Notes under the pieces: model-generated | Databases searched by the model: none | Told to the model about the DNA's origin: nothing | Seen by the model: only the letters and a program-made list of their open reading frames with translations | NCBI GenBank assembly: GCA_907163345.1 | Contig: CAJQUN010000494.1 | Location: 186,001-250,000 of the forward strand | DNA from: Haberlea rhodopensis | Lineage: Eukaryota > Streptophyta > Magnoliopsida > Lamiales > Gesneriaceae | DNA: 64,000 nucleotides | Direction: 5' to 3' | Position numbers and translations under genes: made by a program | In this document: positions 9,576 to 22,313 of the stretch, one piece after another | Layout of the letters: every line of letters begins with the position of its first letter | Numbering within the stretch: position 1 is the stretch's first letter

Positions 9576-12500
9576 TTACAAATTATAATTATCCACTCCT
9601 AAATCTCTCAACGCATCAGTTGCAGCATCTTTGCAGATCCTGTGGCTTCCTTTTGCCTTTCTGATTAGGTGCTCGATGCCATTACCAATCAAGATTTTTC
9701 TGTAGGTTAGCAGTGATTAATAGCCTTCAATCAACAAAATAACTTAACCAGACACCAGTATAAATTATGTTGCCAAACCTTCTTACCTGTTTTCCGGGTT
9801 TCTAACCACTAGATTCCTGATCATGAAACAGGCGTTCTTTTGCAGTTGATCCGATTGTGGAAACCTCTGCATTGCTTGCATAGCTAGTTCTCCAGCTCCA
9901 GATTCAATTGCACGAGCTGCATTCTCCGGTGACCTTAAGCATAGTGTACATATAGTTGACATGACCTATCCCAAGTCAAAACAAAATTGAGTGGCAAGTG
10001 GTAATCTATGTTGCATTTTCAAATTTATCATCTAATCACATGATAAACAAAATATTGGGAAGCAACAATTGTCTATGCTGCTAGGAGGATCAAATCTTAG
10101 TGTCTAGATAGCGGTTTTAAAAAATTGATTACATCGTTATCACAATTTATAGCTTTTAATAGAGGGGCAAACATTAGTTCATGAGTTACACCCCTGGTTA
10201 CCAACAAAAATGTGTGATTTGTTTTATTGCTGAAGTATGGACATATTCATCTGTATACTACGATGTTATTCATGTTTGAAGCTTAAAAATGGCTCACTTT
10301 ATACAGTTCTATGCTTTTAAAACTCTGTACATTCTAATCTCCTAAACAACCTACAGTTCAGGAACAAAAAATCTAGCACCAAATCATATGATTACCTCTT
10401 GAAGCACCAAAGGATCATCAGATAATCTTGTCGAAAGGTTTATAAGCCTGTCCATGCCACCCTGTTCGACAATAGCACTCTTATTCTCATCACTTCCTGC
10501 CAGCTAAATAAATACAATATGTTAAAAAGTTGGCTAAGAACCATATCGGAAAATAGGCATAAGCTATGCGGAATGTTAATCGTCATACTTTATACGTTAA
10601 CAAAATAATCTCATACATTGGGGCACACCTCACATTATGCATTTGGCGAATAAGCAATGATAATATGACCACTAAAAACAGTGAGAGATCTAAAATGTTG
10701 GTGCAAAAATCACTTGCAAAATGGATCCTTGTGCGTGCATCCCCATGTGCCAGCATGTGAGCCTTTTTCCATGTGAAAATTTCAAGAATGACAATAAACT
10801 TGTGAAAATAAGACAATTGATTATAAATCATTAGTATAAGGGCAGGAAAGTACAATAAAATTGGCAGTGTATCTACACCCGATCAATTGGTTACTGCTTT
10901 CTCAAGTGGAAAATATTCAAATAAGCACTAGGAATACCAAGCAAGATCATCTGTCTCAATAGTGGAAACTTCCTTCAAATCACAGAAGGAAACTCTTTTA
11001 AAGCTTCCTTTCTCGATTCTTAACGTGAAAATTTCATTAAAATTTCATTTTCCCATAGAAAGGCTCAAAACACTGCTAGCGCTGAACATAATACTACTGC
11101 TAAGTTCAATTATATTTAGAGACAGATTTCAGTTTGATAAGTTAAGCTTGCACCTTATACAACAAAGAGCAGCAAGCTCTTGCTACAGTGGTATTGCCCT
11201 GTAAACCACTATCATCAATGCAATGGAGAATCACATTTATACCACCATCATAAGCAATTGACCTGCAAATATCATCCTGCAAATATAGACATCTCTATAT
11301 TAAAAAATCCAAATATGGGACCTTCTAGTTAAATTTCTTGATACAAGACACATATGCTTGATGTTACAACCTAGGGCAGAATGAATACTAGCATTCTGTT
11401 TCTAAAATACCTATCACTTATCTACTTGCTTTAAACATTACAAATTTTGATAAAGGAGTCCAGTATCACCAAATACCATGCATGTTTTCGCATCCCCCCA
11501 AATGAATGCATATACTACAGGGAAATCCTGCATCATGAATGCATGATTTCATGTTTCCATGTCATTTGGCCTTTACGAGGATAAAGCAGTGTCTTGAGTT
11601 GCACTAACACAAAGTCTGTGTTAGCAAGTGCTGTGTCTTGAATTTTAACTTTCGCATACCATGTTTAAATAAAGATAAAGAACAACACAAACCATGCAAT
11701 CTTTAATTCATAAAAAAGTTACGGTTTACAATATGTAAAACAAGTTACTGACTATTTGATGCAACTGCCTCTCTCTTGATTCACATAGAAGAACTTACGT
11801 TGACAGCAACAGACTTCAAAGCTATGCTTGCGGATATTAGACTAGGTGAACTGAATCCTTCACGAAGTGAGTCCACAAGAACTTTTGCAATTCCCAACTT
11901 TGCAAATTTTTTAGCATAACCAAAAACCTAAAGCCATAACGTTATATTAGTTTGACTACATGGAACGAATATATGGTACACAATAATGATTCTAAATCTG
12001 ATCATCAGGCATCAAAACCACTTCTAGGGTTAATATCAACATCATTCAACATGTAGATGTGAATGATTTGACTCTACTTCCACTTTCTCCAAGTGCACAA
12101 GCTCAACACCAAATTGTAGATCAAACACTTCAGGAGAAATTAACACCCACTGTCAAGATTCACTTACTTGCGAGGCTACGACACGATTGTCATCAGATGT
12201 TAAGATGACTCGAATTGCATCATAAATGCTCGGAATGCTCTCCCCATTATGTTCTTTCAGAATCTGGACTATATGCTCATCGATTTTCAAATCCATGAAT
12301 GACTCCTTGAGAACTTCGTTGCCACTTGCAGCAGCAGCAACTACTGAAAAAGAACTGTCCAAGATTCTCACATCTTTTCTTTCCTGGATTAAAATACCTA
12401 TGATAATCTTTGGACCCCCATTCTCCCTAAATATTTCAGTGCTTGGAAGATCTGCTAACGCACAAGGTATATAAACATCAAGAAAAACACCCAAACAAAC

Positions 12501-13270
12501 ATATATCTGTGTACAACCCAAAATTACAAAAAAATCCCCGATATAAAACACCATCATATGCTTTAAGTCTCAATGAATTACATAATAGCGTGTGTTCAAC
12601 TTCAAGATACATTTATTTGGCGCCTCAAGTAAGTCTCAGAGCTCGATATCACAACTACTATATTAAAGCACTTAAGATTTCGTACATATGCAGATTTGAG
12701 CTCATGGATCTGGATTCAAGAAACTACCACTAAACTTCAAATTCTAGTTACCTAAAACTGTATCACTAAGTATTATACCATGAATTAACGATGCCAAGGC
12801 ATTCAATCCGGAAGCCAATCTCGGATCGTGTTCATCATGAAGCTTGATACAAATAGAAATAACCAACTCTAACCCTCCACTCCTCCTGGCAATGGCCGCA
12901 TTCCCTGATACCTTTTCTCTACATAAACCAGTCAATTCATCCAACAATTCTACGATGTGCTGAGACGCCTTCTCCTCTTTCAATCTCTCCAAACACTCCA
13001 TCACGGGATTGCTCTCTCCAGGAACACAAGTCACGATACCTGAATAAAACACGTAAAATGTAGACACAAAATGCAATAAATGAGCAGAATGGCTGGAAAT
13101 ATATCCGGTTTCTAGTTCTAACCGTTGAGATCTGCGCCTTGGAGAGTAAGGGTTTGGATGGCGTCCTGGAGAGCTTCCATAGGTTCCATACCGAGATCGT
13201 CCATGTTTTCCCGAACCATTTCGTCGAACGCTTGCTGTGATATAGTTAGCGCCGCCTTCGGGGGCCCCAT
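9576..13270 (-). CDS. ARMC6: Armadillo repeat-containing protein 6 homologue (8 exons, 461 aa)
   Basis: Exons on the minus strand: 13270-13123, 13039-12752, 12454-12168, 11927-11799, 11276-11154, 10503-10396, 9965-9787 and 9699-9576. All introns are GT-AG and the sum is 1386 nt in one open frame. The product begins MGPPKAALTISQQAFDEMVR and continues as helical armadillo-type repeats (for example ASGLNALASLIHGI, and VLVDSLREGFSSPSLIS in exon 4). The N-terminal QQAFDEMVREN and the GADLNGIV junction of exons 1 and 2 resemble animal ARMC6. The family forms an alpha-solenoid likely to bind protein partners; its plant role is not established. The exon 3 acceptor reads TTAGCAG, so the alternative start 12451 would drop one alanine. 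No lesions are seen. Introns 3 to 6 hold no recognisable transposon. Confidence 0.92.
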
Positions 13271-13419
13271 TTCTCGCCGGCGATCAACCGATCTGGAACT
13301 AATACCAGCTTTTGGATTGTATTCTGTGAGATATAGAACGTTTAAGTGTTTGTGTCCGAGTGCGGGAAGATATTAGGATTTCTGAAATTTGTATGATAAT
13401 CCAGCGGTTCAGTGCTGGA

Positions 13420-16195
13420 ATGACCTAGGTTTGTGAACCAATGGTTAACGATTTAGAATTATCGGTTAGACGATTTATAAGAACTCGATTCTTAATCTTA
13501 ACCTTCGTAGACGATTTCGGTTATGATTCGTGAACCGTCGGTTACGATTCCGATTACGATTATGGTTCGACTCTTATATTTTTTAAATTTAAAAAAATAA
13601 ATTTTATTTAAATAAATTAAAAATTACTATAAAAGAAAAACAATAACAAAGGACATGTAAGGGGGGAGGGCATATCTTGAACTTTTTAAGTTGCATAAGT
13701 ATCCTCTTAAGGTGTAGAGGAATCAAAGCACACGTAGTTATCTTACCTTTTAACCATTCCTACATTTGGAAGTGGCGTAGCTCAATCACTTTCGTTACCT
13801 GTCCCCGCAGTAGTTCCTTCGGTATCAAATTCATCTTGGTCCTAGCTTTATTCCATTCCTTATTTTCGTTTTGTCACCCGCCCAATCGTCCATTAGTGTT
13901 TGGGCCTCTAAAGAATCTGGACTCATTTTTTATCGTCTTACATCCAAAATACTTCACCATGCGCTAAAAGCTTACTCCACTGCATAGGTTGACACGGGAC
14001 AAGCTAAGATTTCATTTGCTATGATTGATAAAATCGAGAAAATTTGTGTCTTTTATGAGCACCGCAAGATATTGAATTGTTGCTCGCTATCTGCTTCACT
14101 GAAACCAAAAGAAATCGTAAAATAATTATCAAGTTCCTGACTGGAACTTGATGATCCCCTGGGACGCTTAGTGCGTTCTTTTAACAGAAGTTGTGCTTTG
14201 GTGAGTTTAATACCACTAGAATGACTTTGAACACTAATTTGTAGTTGTAATTCATTTTCTTGTACACCATATTTTAAACTATATTCTCTATAAATCTCAT
14301 GCAAATAATTTCTAACACGATTTACTACCATAGAAGAATCAATTGGGGAAATATCATCCGGGGATAATGCCTCATAATACATCACTAACCTTTCATGCAA
14401 AACATCAAATTTAAGTCGATGATCTAAAGCAAAAGCAACTAGAAAAAGTTTAGGAATATTATAAAAAAAATTTCCTATTTAACCTTCATTGCTACCACAG
14501 AAGAGGTTAACATATACTTAGAGAAATTTTCATTTAATGTAAGTGTCACATTACAACAGTTCATCAAAACTAAATGAGATATAGAATAATAAACTCCAGA
14601 TAATTATTCAGTTGCATCATAAAATATCTTCAACATTTCACAGATACTTTTACATGCATTCCATTGGTGCGAAAATACATAAATATTAAAGTTTCCACCA
14701 TGTTGTGCAAAAAATGAACACAATAACTCTATATATTAATATGAATCATTTAGCCATTTATATATTGAGTCCAACGTGATGGTATATCTCGTGGAAATTT
14801 TCTAGGTCGCATGCCAATAATCTTGCAATACTCAATGTGTTCGAACTAGCATTATCAAATGACACAGAAAAAACTTTGGAAATTAAACCATATTCTTCTA
14901 AAATTACACAAATCAATTGAGAAATATTATGCGCGGTGTGTGATTCATTGAACACTCGATATGCAAGCAACCTTTTTTGAATTGACCATGAATTATCTAT
15001 CCAATGACAAATAATAACATGTACGAATTAGTTTGCCAATGATCACTCCAAATATCAGAGCATATAGAAACTTTATTCGTCAAATTACTAAATAATGTAT
15101 AATTCTTTTTTTTTTTTACGAACTAATTTCGTAAGTGTTCGTGTGACTGTGGTCCAAGGAACACGTTTAGCAACAGGTTGTAGAGATTCATGACATAGAT
15201 CTTCAAAACCAAATCTAGATGTTATACAGAGATAAATTTTGCCACCAATTCTCTTAATTGTGCATCAGTGTATTTGAAAAGTGGAGAGTTGGTACATTCA
15301 CCCGAGGAATGAAAGACAATTGAGTTTGAGAAGAATCAATGCCAAACTTCACTGGATGCTTCGTTTTGATATGACACTTAAAAGATCCATAGCCACAACC
15401 ACTTTGAAACTTATACTTACTGGTACATTATTTGCATTTGGCGCGCATATCTCCGGATGGAAGAGTCACATTCTCAAAATGTTTAGTAAAAATGATGATT
15501 TAAGTGGAGGCATAGATCTTACCTTTGAATGCGCACTTTCGTGGGTATCATATGTAGCAAAAGGATCATCGTCCATGAATTCAATATCAACATCGGGTTT
15601 GGCCCGTTCGGGATATTTCACATTGCCTTTGCATTTACGTGGATCACTAAGACCTTCCATTGAGTAATTCGAAAATAATACAAGTAAATGATGTATCAAA
15701 AACTTAGAGTTATGATAAGATTGATGAAAAATGAAATGGGTGTGGAGGATATGTATATGCATGAAAAATAACGGTCACTTAATCCTAGTCGTCGATCTAT
15801 AACGGTCACAAAATTCTAGCCATCGATTTTTAAAACAATAATAATTTTTTTACGGTTAACCGCCGGTTTTGCAACGGTCAGGAGATCCTGACCGTTCGTT
15901 TAAAAAAAAATTAAAAAAATCAAGGCTTGGAATCGCCAGTTAACCCGCGTTTCCATGTTTTTTCGGATCCTGACCGTTGATATACAACGGATAGGAGATC
16001 CTGGCCGTTCGTTTAAAAAAAATAAGGCTTGAAATCGGCGGTTCCACGATTTTTCAGTCACGTGAACCGTAACCGGCCCGTACATTAACGGGCCGATTAC
16101 GGTTCATAACCGTCAAACCAGGTCAATGATTAACCGGCCCGTTGACCCGACTACAGTCCGGTCGGGCCGCGGTTATTTCATAACCGCGGTCATTT
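13420..16195 (-). mobile_element. hAT transposon relic, family A copy 1
   Basis: Both ends carry short related inverted words: GGAATGACCTAGGTT near 13410 and, read inward from 16195, AGAAATGACCGCGGTT. Subterminal DNA is rich in GGTTA/TAACC and CGGTT/AACCG motifs, typical of hAT. The centre encodes broken transposase (14053-15762). Bases 13620-14040 show no coding signal and may be a nested insertion. Flanking duplications could not be matched, so the ends are good to about 20 bases. A second relic of the family is at 32740-34340 in the opposite orientation. Confidence 0.65.
14053..15762 (-). pseudogene. hAT transposase pseudogene (family A)
   Basis: The start of the protein is read from about 15660 downward (MEGLSDPRKCKGNVKYPER, then FMDDDPFATYDTHES). 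Next come BED-finger-like words near 15290-15440, the hAT core with LLAYRVFNESHTAHNISQL and FSVSFDNASSN (14970-14830), and a C-terminal region with FGFSEADSEQQF (14053-14400). The pieces lie in different frames separated by stops, and parts of the core are missing, so no active protein is possible. Confidence 0.7.
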
Positions 16196-16480
16196 CTAAT
16201 AAGCTCCTGATGGCAATTTTTTTTTTACATTTTTTCTATTTTTATAATTAACTTCTTTTTTTTACTACATACATTAAAATTTTCATACCTACTTTCAACT
16301 TTAAGATTCCCCCTACTTAAAATAAATTAAAAGTAGCTCTCTATTTTTGTCTTCTTCTCCCTTTCTTTATTTTTCAAACCATTTTACCATTTATTTAAGA
16401 AAATTGCTTAAGATTATAACATATCAATCTCACTTTCGTATTACAATAAAATTTTGACAAATCGGACCTTTTTAACCATA
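16196..16480. other. AT-rich spacer
   Basis: Pyrimidine-rich and AT-rich DNA between the hAT relic and the endogenous viral sequence. No feature is recognised. Confidence 0.4.
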
Positions 16481-16983
16481 ACGGTACCGAGTGAGGTGGG
16501 TTGCAAATCCACTAGCCGGAAAATTACTACCCCCGGACTGTTTTGTGAATGGCTCCTCACCATTCAACATCAGCCCCTCCGGCGAGGTTAGTCTGCAAGT
16601 TATCAGTCTCCTTCAGAAACCGCACATCACAGCCTTAATTTGTTACCTACCTTAAGGCGTAGAATACAACTAGATATAAAAAGATTTTAAAAAAATCTAA
16701 GAGATAGATGGGCAAAAGCCTTCGTTTTATTTTGGAAATACTTATAATAATTATTACATTAATACTTATCCTCCTGGGACGAGAATAACTTGTTAGCCTC
16801 TCATATAATGAGGCTGGACTTTGAAACACATATACAAAACAGAATTGAAAAATTGAAATATTACAAAGAAAAGAAAATTACCAAGCTACGAAAAGATGAA
16901 TTGTTACAGCTTGGAGACTACAATATTTATTTGTGAGAAAACTATGGAGAATCTCTGATTCTCTTAGCTTGCTCAATGCATGG

Positions 16984-16994
16984 CCTTATATAGG
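16984..16994 (-). promoter_or_regulatory. TATA box of the viral pregenomic promoter (putative)
   Basis: The minus strand reads CCTATATAAGGCC here, a strong plant TATA context, downstream of the last viral frame and ahead of a long frame-free leader-like stretch (16960-16500). In circular caulimovirid genomes the pregenomic promoter sits at this place. Activity is not implied. Confidence 0.55.
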
Positions 16995-17540
16995 CATGAA
17001 ACCGGACTTCAAAATCTGATTCCAAACTCTTGTTGAGTGTTAAGTGCGCCCCATGAGTGCGCCTTTATCTCGTGGTCTGGCATTTTGTCTGGGTGTGCCA
17101 ACTTTCTTGTGAGTGCTGATGGTTCACGCATTTTTCCTTTGTCAATGAATCTTTACATTATTTTGGTTTTTGTGATCCCTGATTTTTAGGAAAACGTGCC
17201 CTCTTTTCAGTAGGTATTTTGTCTTTTCCTGCCTCTGATCTATCGATTTTAGATCGGAATCCTTTCCTAAATTCTGATTCTTTCTGTACCGGGCATGCTT
17301 TGTAAACCAGTCTTTCTATCGGTCAATATGTGTCATGTTACAGAATTTCAGGTAAGTTTCTTTGCTTGCCGGAATCTTGTTCTCCCAAAGAATTCTTCTT
17401 TTTTCTTCGAAGAGATTTTCGGCAAATCCTGTTGTTGTTCATGTCATGGAATCCAGCATTAAGGTTCCATTGGCTGAATTTTGAAAGAACTTGAATTAGT
17501 ATTTGACTTTGTCCATTTCTGTTAGACAAAACCAAAGACC

Positions 17541-18255
17541 TCATGCTCGTCTGCTTGAATATTCGTCTTCGGTGATGGCCCCAACCAACACTGGTGCATT
17601 CTTTGGTAGCGCCATTTTAATATTTTTTGAGGCGTGACCATCTGGTCGTCTGAGCTTGATAAAGCGAAAAGCTTCAATAAAGTCTTTCTTTGTTGGTTTT
17701 GGAGCAGCACTGAAAAAATACAACTCCAAGATATCTCCTTGAGCCAAATGTGGATTATTGGCCCATGTCTCGTGAGCAGCTTCTCTGATCCACTTTGATA
17801 ATTTAGAGATCTCAGAGAATGTTGGTGCAACAGTATAAACCGAAGCAAGAGCTCCGAAATTATACCTTTCATGTACATCATTTGGATGGCTGTCTGGCTT
17901 CATCCAAACCCTTGGGTATTTTTCGAAGATATCAACAATTATTTTTTCTGGGTTGATACCACGTCTGGTTATCAGTTTCTCCCAAGTGCTGGTAATCCTG
18001 CATAGGAGAAGAAACTAAATCCTCGTTAATTTGAACCCTAGAAGTGTCTGTCTGTGGCATAATATTCAACTATCCCTCTTTTGCCCCAGAGGTACTGGGT
18101 TGACTTGAAGGTTCAAATTGTGATGACACCTGACCCTCAACATTCGCTACAGCTTGTACATTATCAAGGAATGCATCATCTGCAGCACCTGTGACAGGGG
18201 TATGTGAATCCCTTGCCTCTGGGTTAGATGAGCCTCGTTCTCTAAGCACTCTCAC
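17541..18255 (-). pseudogene. Second reading frame of the endogenous pararetrovirus
   Basis: Two pieces: 18255-18070 (Ser/Pro-rich, ending GAKEG) and 18003-17541, an open stretch containing ERYNFGALASVYTVAPTF and ELYFFSAAPKP. About 65 bases between them do not read through. Its place after RT/RNase H and before the leader fits the accessory or translation-transactivator frame of some caulimovirids, but I could not assign it to a family from motifs. No gene outside the virus is implied. Confidence 0.5.
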
Positions 18256-18467
18256 CGTTGGAGATGCGGGCTCGAGGATTCAAGACTTTGAAAAAACGTT
18301 GTTGGGCCTGCAAGAACATTTTTATCAGATTTCACAATAACAATATCATAATCATAATATTGACATTCAGCTTGCCATCTCAAAAGTCTAGCCTTTTCTT
18401 GTTTTCATTCAATTTTAATTTTCAGAAAAGACTAACACTAGCATTATCTATTTCAAGATAAATTTCT

Positions 18468-19600
18468 TTGCGAGTAAAAATAGTGGCCATTTTTAAAAGC
18501 ATTTCGAACTGCAAAAAACTCATTCTCGTTGATGTGCCATCTGATAACTTCGATGTTGTCAAAAGGACAGTTGCAGTATCTGCATGGCACTTCTCCATTG
18601 GGTGTGGGTGTCATAAGTACTTCAGCCTAGTTCATCCTCGTCGTGTGGAATTGCAAGCTTTGGTAGTTGTCTACAAACTTCTTTAAGTTGTTTGACAATT
18701 TGTCTGTGATCTTCATTTCACTCGAACTTAACATCTTTTTTAAATAGTGGATTGAACACCTTCATGTGACTTGTTAGGTTGTTGATGAATATTCCAGAAA
18801 AATTAACAACTCCCAGAAAACTCTGAAGTTGATTTAAATCATCGAGATCATCAGGATATCCTTGCACGTTTTCAACAATATGATTCTGCAAGATGCTTCC
18901 AGATTCGTCGATCTCAATTCCAATGAACTCAATCTGTCTTATAGCAATCACTTTTCTTTCGGAGAGCACTAATCCTTCATTATAACAAGCATCTGAAAAG
19001 ATTTCCAAATGTTTAATACACTCTTTCATGTTTCTTGACGCAATGAGGATGTCGTCAATATACACGAATATGAAGCTGAAATAATCTTTAAAAGATTATC
19101 TATCATCCTTTGATATATCTGAGGGGCATTTTCCAATCTCATTGGCATGACATCTCAGATATAGTGTCCTTGTTATGTGGAGAATGATGTAAACATTTTG
19201 CTAGCTTCCTCCATCTTAATCTAGTAAAACCCAGACTTACAATCGAACTTAGAAAACACATTGGCATTTTTGCGCTATTTACCAAATGTTCTCTGCGTGG
19301 ATATAGTATCCGTCGAATTCCAAGATCTCGTTGATACCTTTGTAATTTATCACCAACCTTTGTTTTCTTCTTTTAATATCTCCATTATTTTGGATGATAA
19401 ATCCCGGACTGTTGTATGGAGAAACACCTGCTGAGATTAACTTAAAGTCAAGATGTTCCTTGAGTACCATCTGCATATCTTTCCGATCTTCCTGGTTAAT
19501 GGGGATCGGTTTGTACCTCACAAACTAAAACTCTCTTCCGGCTTTCACCTTCAAATATGATGTAAGCTCGTTTCTGTCCCACCATGCTAGAGGATCCTCA
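18468..19600 (-). pseudogene. Pararetroviral reverse transcriptase and start of RNase H, broken
   Basis: Two recognisable RT segments. The fingers region (19521-19279) ends in a conserved block with FDGYYI. The palm region (19065-18718) starts at the catalytic YIDDIL motif and runs through the thumb-like LQSFLG block. The region between them (about 19279-19066) has shifts and stops. Past 18718 a CRQLPKLAIPHDEDEL-like start of RNase H is readable before the frame collapses. RT and RNase H copy the viral pregenome to DNA; this copy is dead. A hAT MITE (19602-20173) lies between protease and RT. Confidence 0.8.
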
Positions 19601-19601
19601 T

Positions 19602-20173
19602 TAGGAATGGCAACGGGGCGGGTATGGGACGGGTTTGGCCAACCTAGGACCCGCCCCGCTACACATAAAACCCGGACCCGCCCTGCCCCGCTTAGACCCG
19701 CGAACCCGACGGGTTTATCTGCCCCGCCCCGGTTGCAGCTTTTTTTTAAAAAAAAAATCTAGCTAGAAATCAATTTTGGAACACAAAAGTTGAGTTTTGT
19801 GATTAATTTCATGTTTTCTCTAGTAAATATTTATAATAAGCATTGTAAAACTATCTTTAAGCTATTAAATATTTATTAGTTTGCTCTTATTTCCTTCAAA
19901 ATGTCCAACTTCTTTAACATGACACATGAATTTTGATATAATTTAAATAGTGACACTTTATTGTTCAATCAAAGAAGTAAAATGTATAATCAATATCAAG
20001 TTTTGTTATAAAAAAAATTAAAATTGTATAGCGGGGCGGTTCTGGGCGGGTTCGGCCAATCCCAGGACCGGCCCCGCCCCGCTTCCAAACCCGGTTGAAG
20101 CGGGTACAGACCCGCCCCAGTGGGGCGCGTTCAATGCGGGTCTGAGTCTGGACCCGTCCCATTACCATCCCTA
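19602..20173. mobile_element. hAT MITE inside the viral polyprotein region
   Basis: 572 bp with inverted ends TAGGAATGGCAACGGGGCGGG and, from the right, TAGGGATGGTAATGGGACGGG. It is flanked by a perfect 8-bp duplication, ATCCTCAT, at 19594-19601 and 20174-20181. The ends are GC-rich (CCCGCCCCGC words) and the centre is AT-rich and non-coding. The 8-bp duplication and the TAGGGATGGCAACGGG-type end place it in the hAT superfamily. A related end fragment occurs at 40342. Confidence 0.9.
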
Positions 20174-20652
20174 ATCCTCATTGTAGTTCCTCTGAATCAT
20201 TCTTTTTACTTTATCTAGAGTAATCTGTTCTTCGAGGTTAGCTTCAGGTTGCATGACCTCCTCATGTAATGTCTTTTTCAGTAACAGTAGGATGTCTAGA
20301 CTAACTTCTTCTTCATCCTCATCCACATCTTCATTATTTTCTCTGAATGACATAACATTTATACCATCAAAAGTCATTTTTCGCTTTTGACCAGTTCCCT
20401 GTTGTCTAGGTTGAAAAATCGATTCGCCAAACTTCCGCTGATCCTTCATCTTCGGGTGTCAAAGTTTTCCTTCATCACCACACTTTCTGTGAAAACTAAT
20501 GGGGATTTTTCTGTGAAACGTCTTCCTTAGTCGCTGGACAATAATCTTATGATCACAAAGGGTTGTGAATAAGCATCCTTGTCTCGTTCTCCTGTGTAAA
20601 CAGCTTGAATGTCTGTAGGAAATTGTTACCTAGCAGCAGACCAGCTCATGTA

Positions 20653-20870
20653 TCATGGAAATAAATAGGTGGAGTCTTGACTTTGTACCAGGGAGTACCA
20701 CCTGCTCCTTGGATGCCGACTGGACTTCTTCATTAAGAAAAAGAATAAGCTTGGAAAAATCTCTTCCGGCAATGTCTGGTAATTTCTCACCAACTTCTTT
20801 AGGGACGATATCTCATTTGGCAGTGCATATTTCAGCTCTTGAATCAATATAAGCTGCAAAATATTATGCT
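20653..20870 (-). pseudogene. Retroviral-type aspartic protease fragment of the viral polyprotein
   Basis: Reading from 20870 downward, a YIDSRAEIC block occupies the place of the D-[ST]-G-A active-site motif, with arginine where the glycine is expected. An in-frame TGA follows four codons later, then a further open stretch of about 60 codons. It lies between the coat-protein tail and RT, the usual protease position. The call rests on one short motif and position. Confidence 0.5.
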
Positions 20871-21429
20871 CGATATTTCTCGTATAACATCCCTACTGAG
20901 ATGCATATTGAGAATGGACTTGTGGTCATCAAATTCTGTATCTTTTCCCCTCCATCGTGAATTCATTCCATCCTGCAACCTTTCCTAAGGTTTGTGTTCC
21001 TCAAGAAACTCAATCCCATGAATAAGTTGTTATGGGATCATATCTGCAGTCTCTGCAATTGTTAGATCAATTTCACCAATTTGAAGATTTCATTGATACC
21101 TGAAAACTGTAGGTTGTTGTAAATAATATAGAACATCGCAAGGGAATATATTGTTTTTCTTAGTAATGTCTAATATTAGCTGCACTTCTCTCCAGCCTTC
21201 TGGGAATTTTAGCATTCATGTTATTTTGAATACATCATGGATTTTCTGAATCATGCTTCGAAGACCAATCATATACATGGCTTTTTCCATTGCTCCACCT
21301 GTAAATCCATCGTAAATATGAAGCTTTGGCTCTTCTTTCATGATCCTCATAAGAGTTGTATGAGAAACAGTGGTATGAGAGAAAAACCCCGTCAACTCTT
21401 CTCTGATCATGTGTTGAAGGAACTCTCAT

Positions 21430-21548
21430 TCACTCTGATTCTGAACTGGATTCACCTCCATTATCATAATAGATCTCTTCTTCGTAGATGCTTTCATCTG
21501 AGGGGATATCCTCAAATTGATAAACATGCACAAAATCCTGGAAATAAA
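21430..21548 (-). pseudogene. Acidic C-terminal tail of the viral coat-protein region
   Basis: Immediately left of the LARD the minus strand reads a strongly acidic stretch (FEDIPSDESIYEEEIYYD, then a Ser/Glu run and a stop). Caulimovirid coat proteins carry an acidic segment near the zinc knuckle. The zinc knuckle is on the other side of the LARD (30498-30550), so the insertion split this coding region. Confidence 0.55.
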
Positions 21549-21883
21549 CAGCATGTGATGTCCGGGGATTAAGGATGTTAATCCCGGTGTGGTATTAATC
21601 CTTGATGGATTTTTAATTGTGGCAATTAGGAATTAGTTGCGATTTTGGGACTCCCGGGGATTTTAAATCCGGTTTTTGGAGTCGTTGGATCCAAGGGATG
21701 AGATTGTATTCTCATCGTGACGATGACCTTGGATTTTGGTCTTTGGTGTGATTTGGGGTCCGGAGTACTTTGTACTGGGGCTGTCAATGGAATTTGAGTT
21801 GGAGAGGTGATTTTTTGAAAACAGATGATTTTTAATGAATCATGATGTATTTGTGGAGGTATTGGTGTGTTGTGATATTTTTG

Positions 21884-21894
21884 CTATATATACC
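21884..21894 (+). promoter_or_regulatory. TATA box in the LARD LTR (copy at 28185-28195)
   Basis: CTATATATACC with a CT-rich stretch beginning about 40 bases downstream, the arrangement expected of a plant LTR promoter. Transcription would begin near 21915-21925, placing about 330 bp in U3. Confidence 0.6.
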
Positions 21895-22313
21895 CGTTGG
21901 ACACGAGATTTCCGTCATTTGGCACGGAATCACTTCTCTCCCTCTCCTCTCCCCCTCTTATCGTGTAACACCCCTTTCCCCAACCCTCATCTTTTCCTCT
22001 TTGGAGAAAAATGGCCGGAGGCTCGATTTAGGAGCCGGATTCATCGAAGATAAGTTGGTAATCTCCTTCCCCTCGCTTTTATCTTCGTTTGGATTGTGAT
22101 TTTGTTGGTTTTGGTTAAGTTTTGGGTTAGTTTGATTTGGGTGATTTTGGTAAAAATCAAAAATCTTTTGGGTTTGTTTTATTTTGGATTGAGCACCCTT
22201 GTTGGAGGTCCTTGTGTGTGGATTTGTTGTGGTTTTGAGTTGGGAGGAGTTGGGGTATGATTTGAGGAGGTTTCAAGCTTTCAAAAATGGTGTTTTTCGA
22301 GTTGCAGGTCGCG

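Noticed and set aside
13677..13967. 96-codon plus-strand frame next to the ARMC6 promoter
   Set aside because: No recognisable domain; it lies within the hAT relic region and continues into stops in siblings of the sequence.
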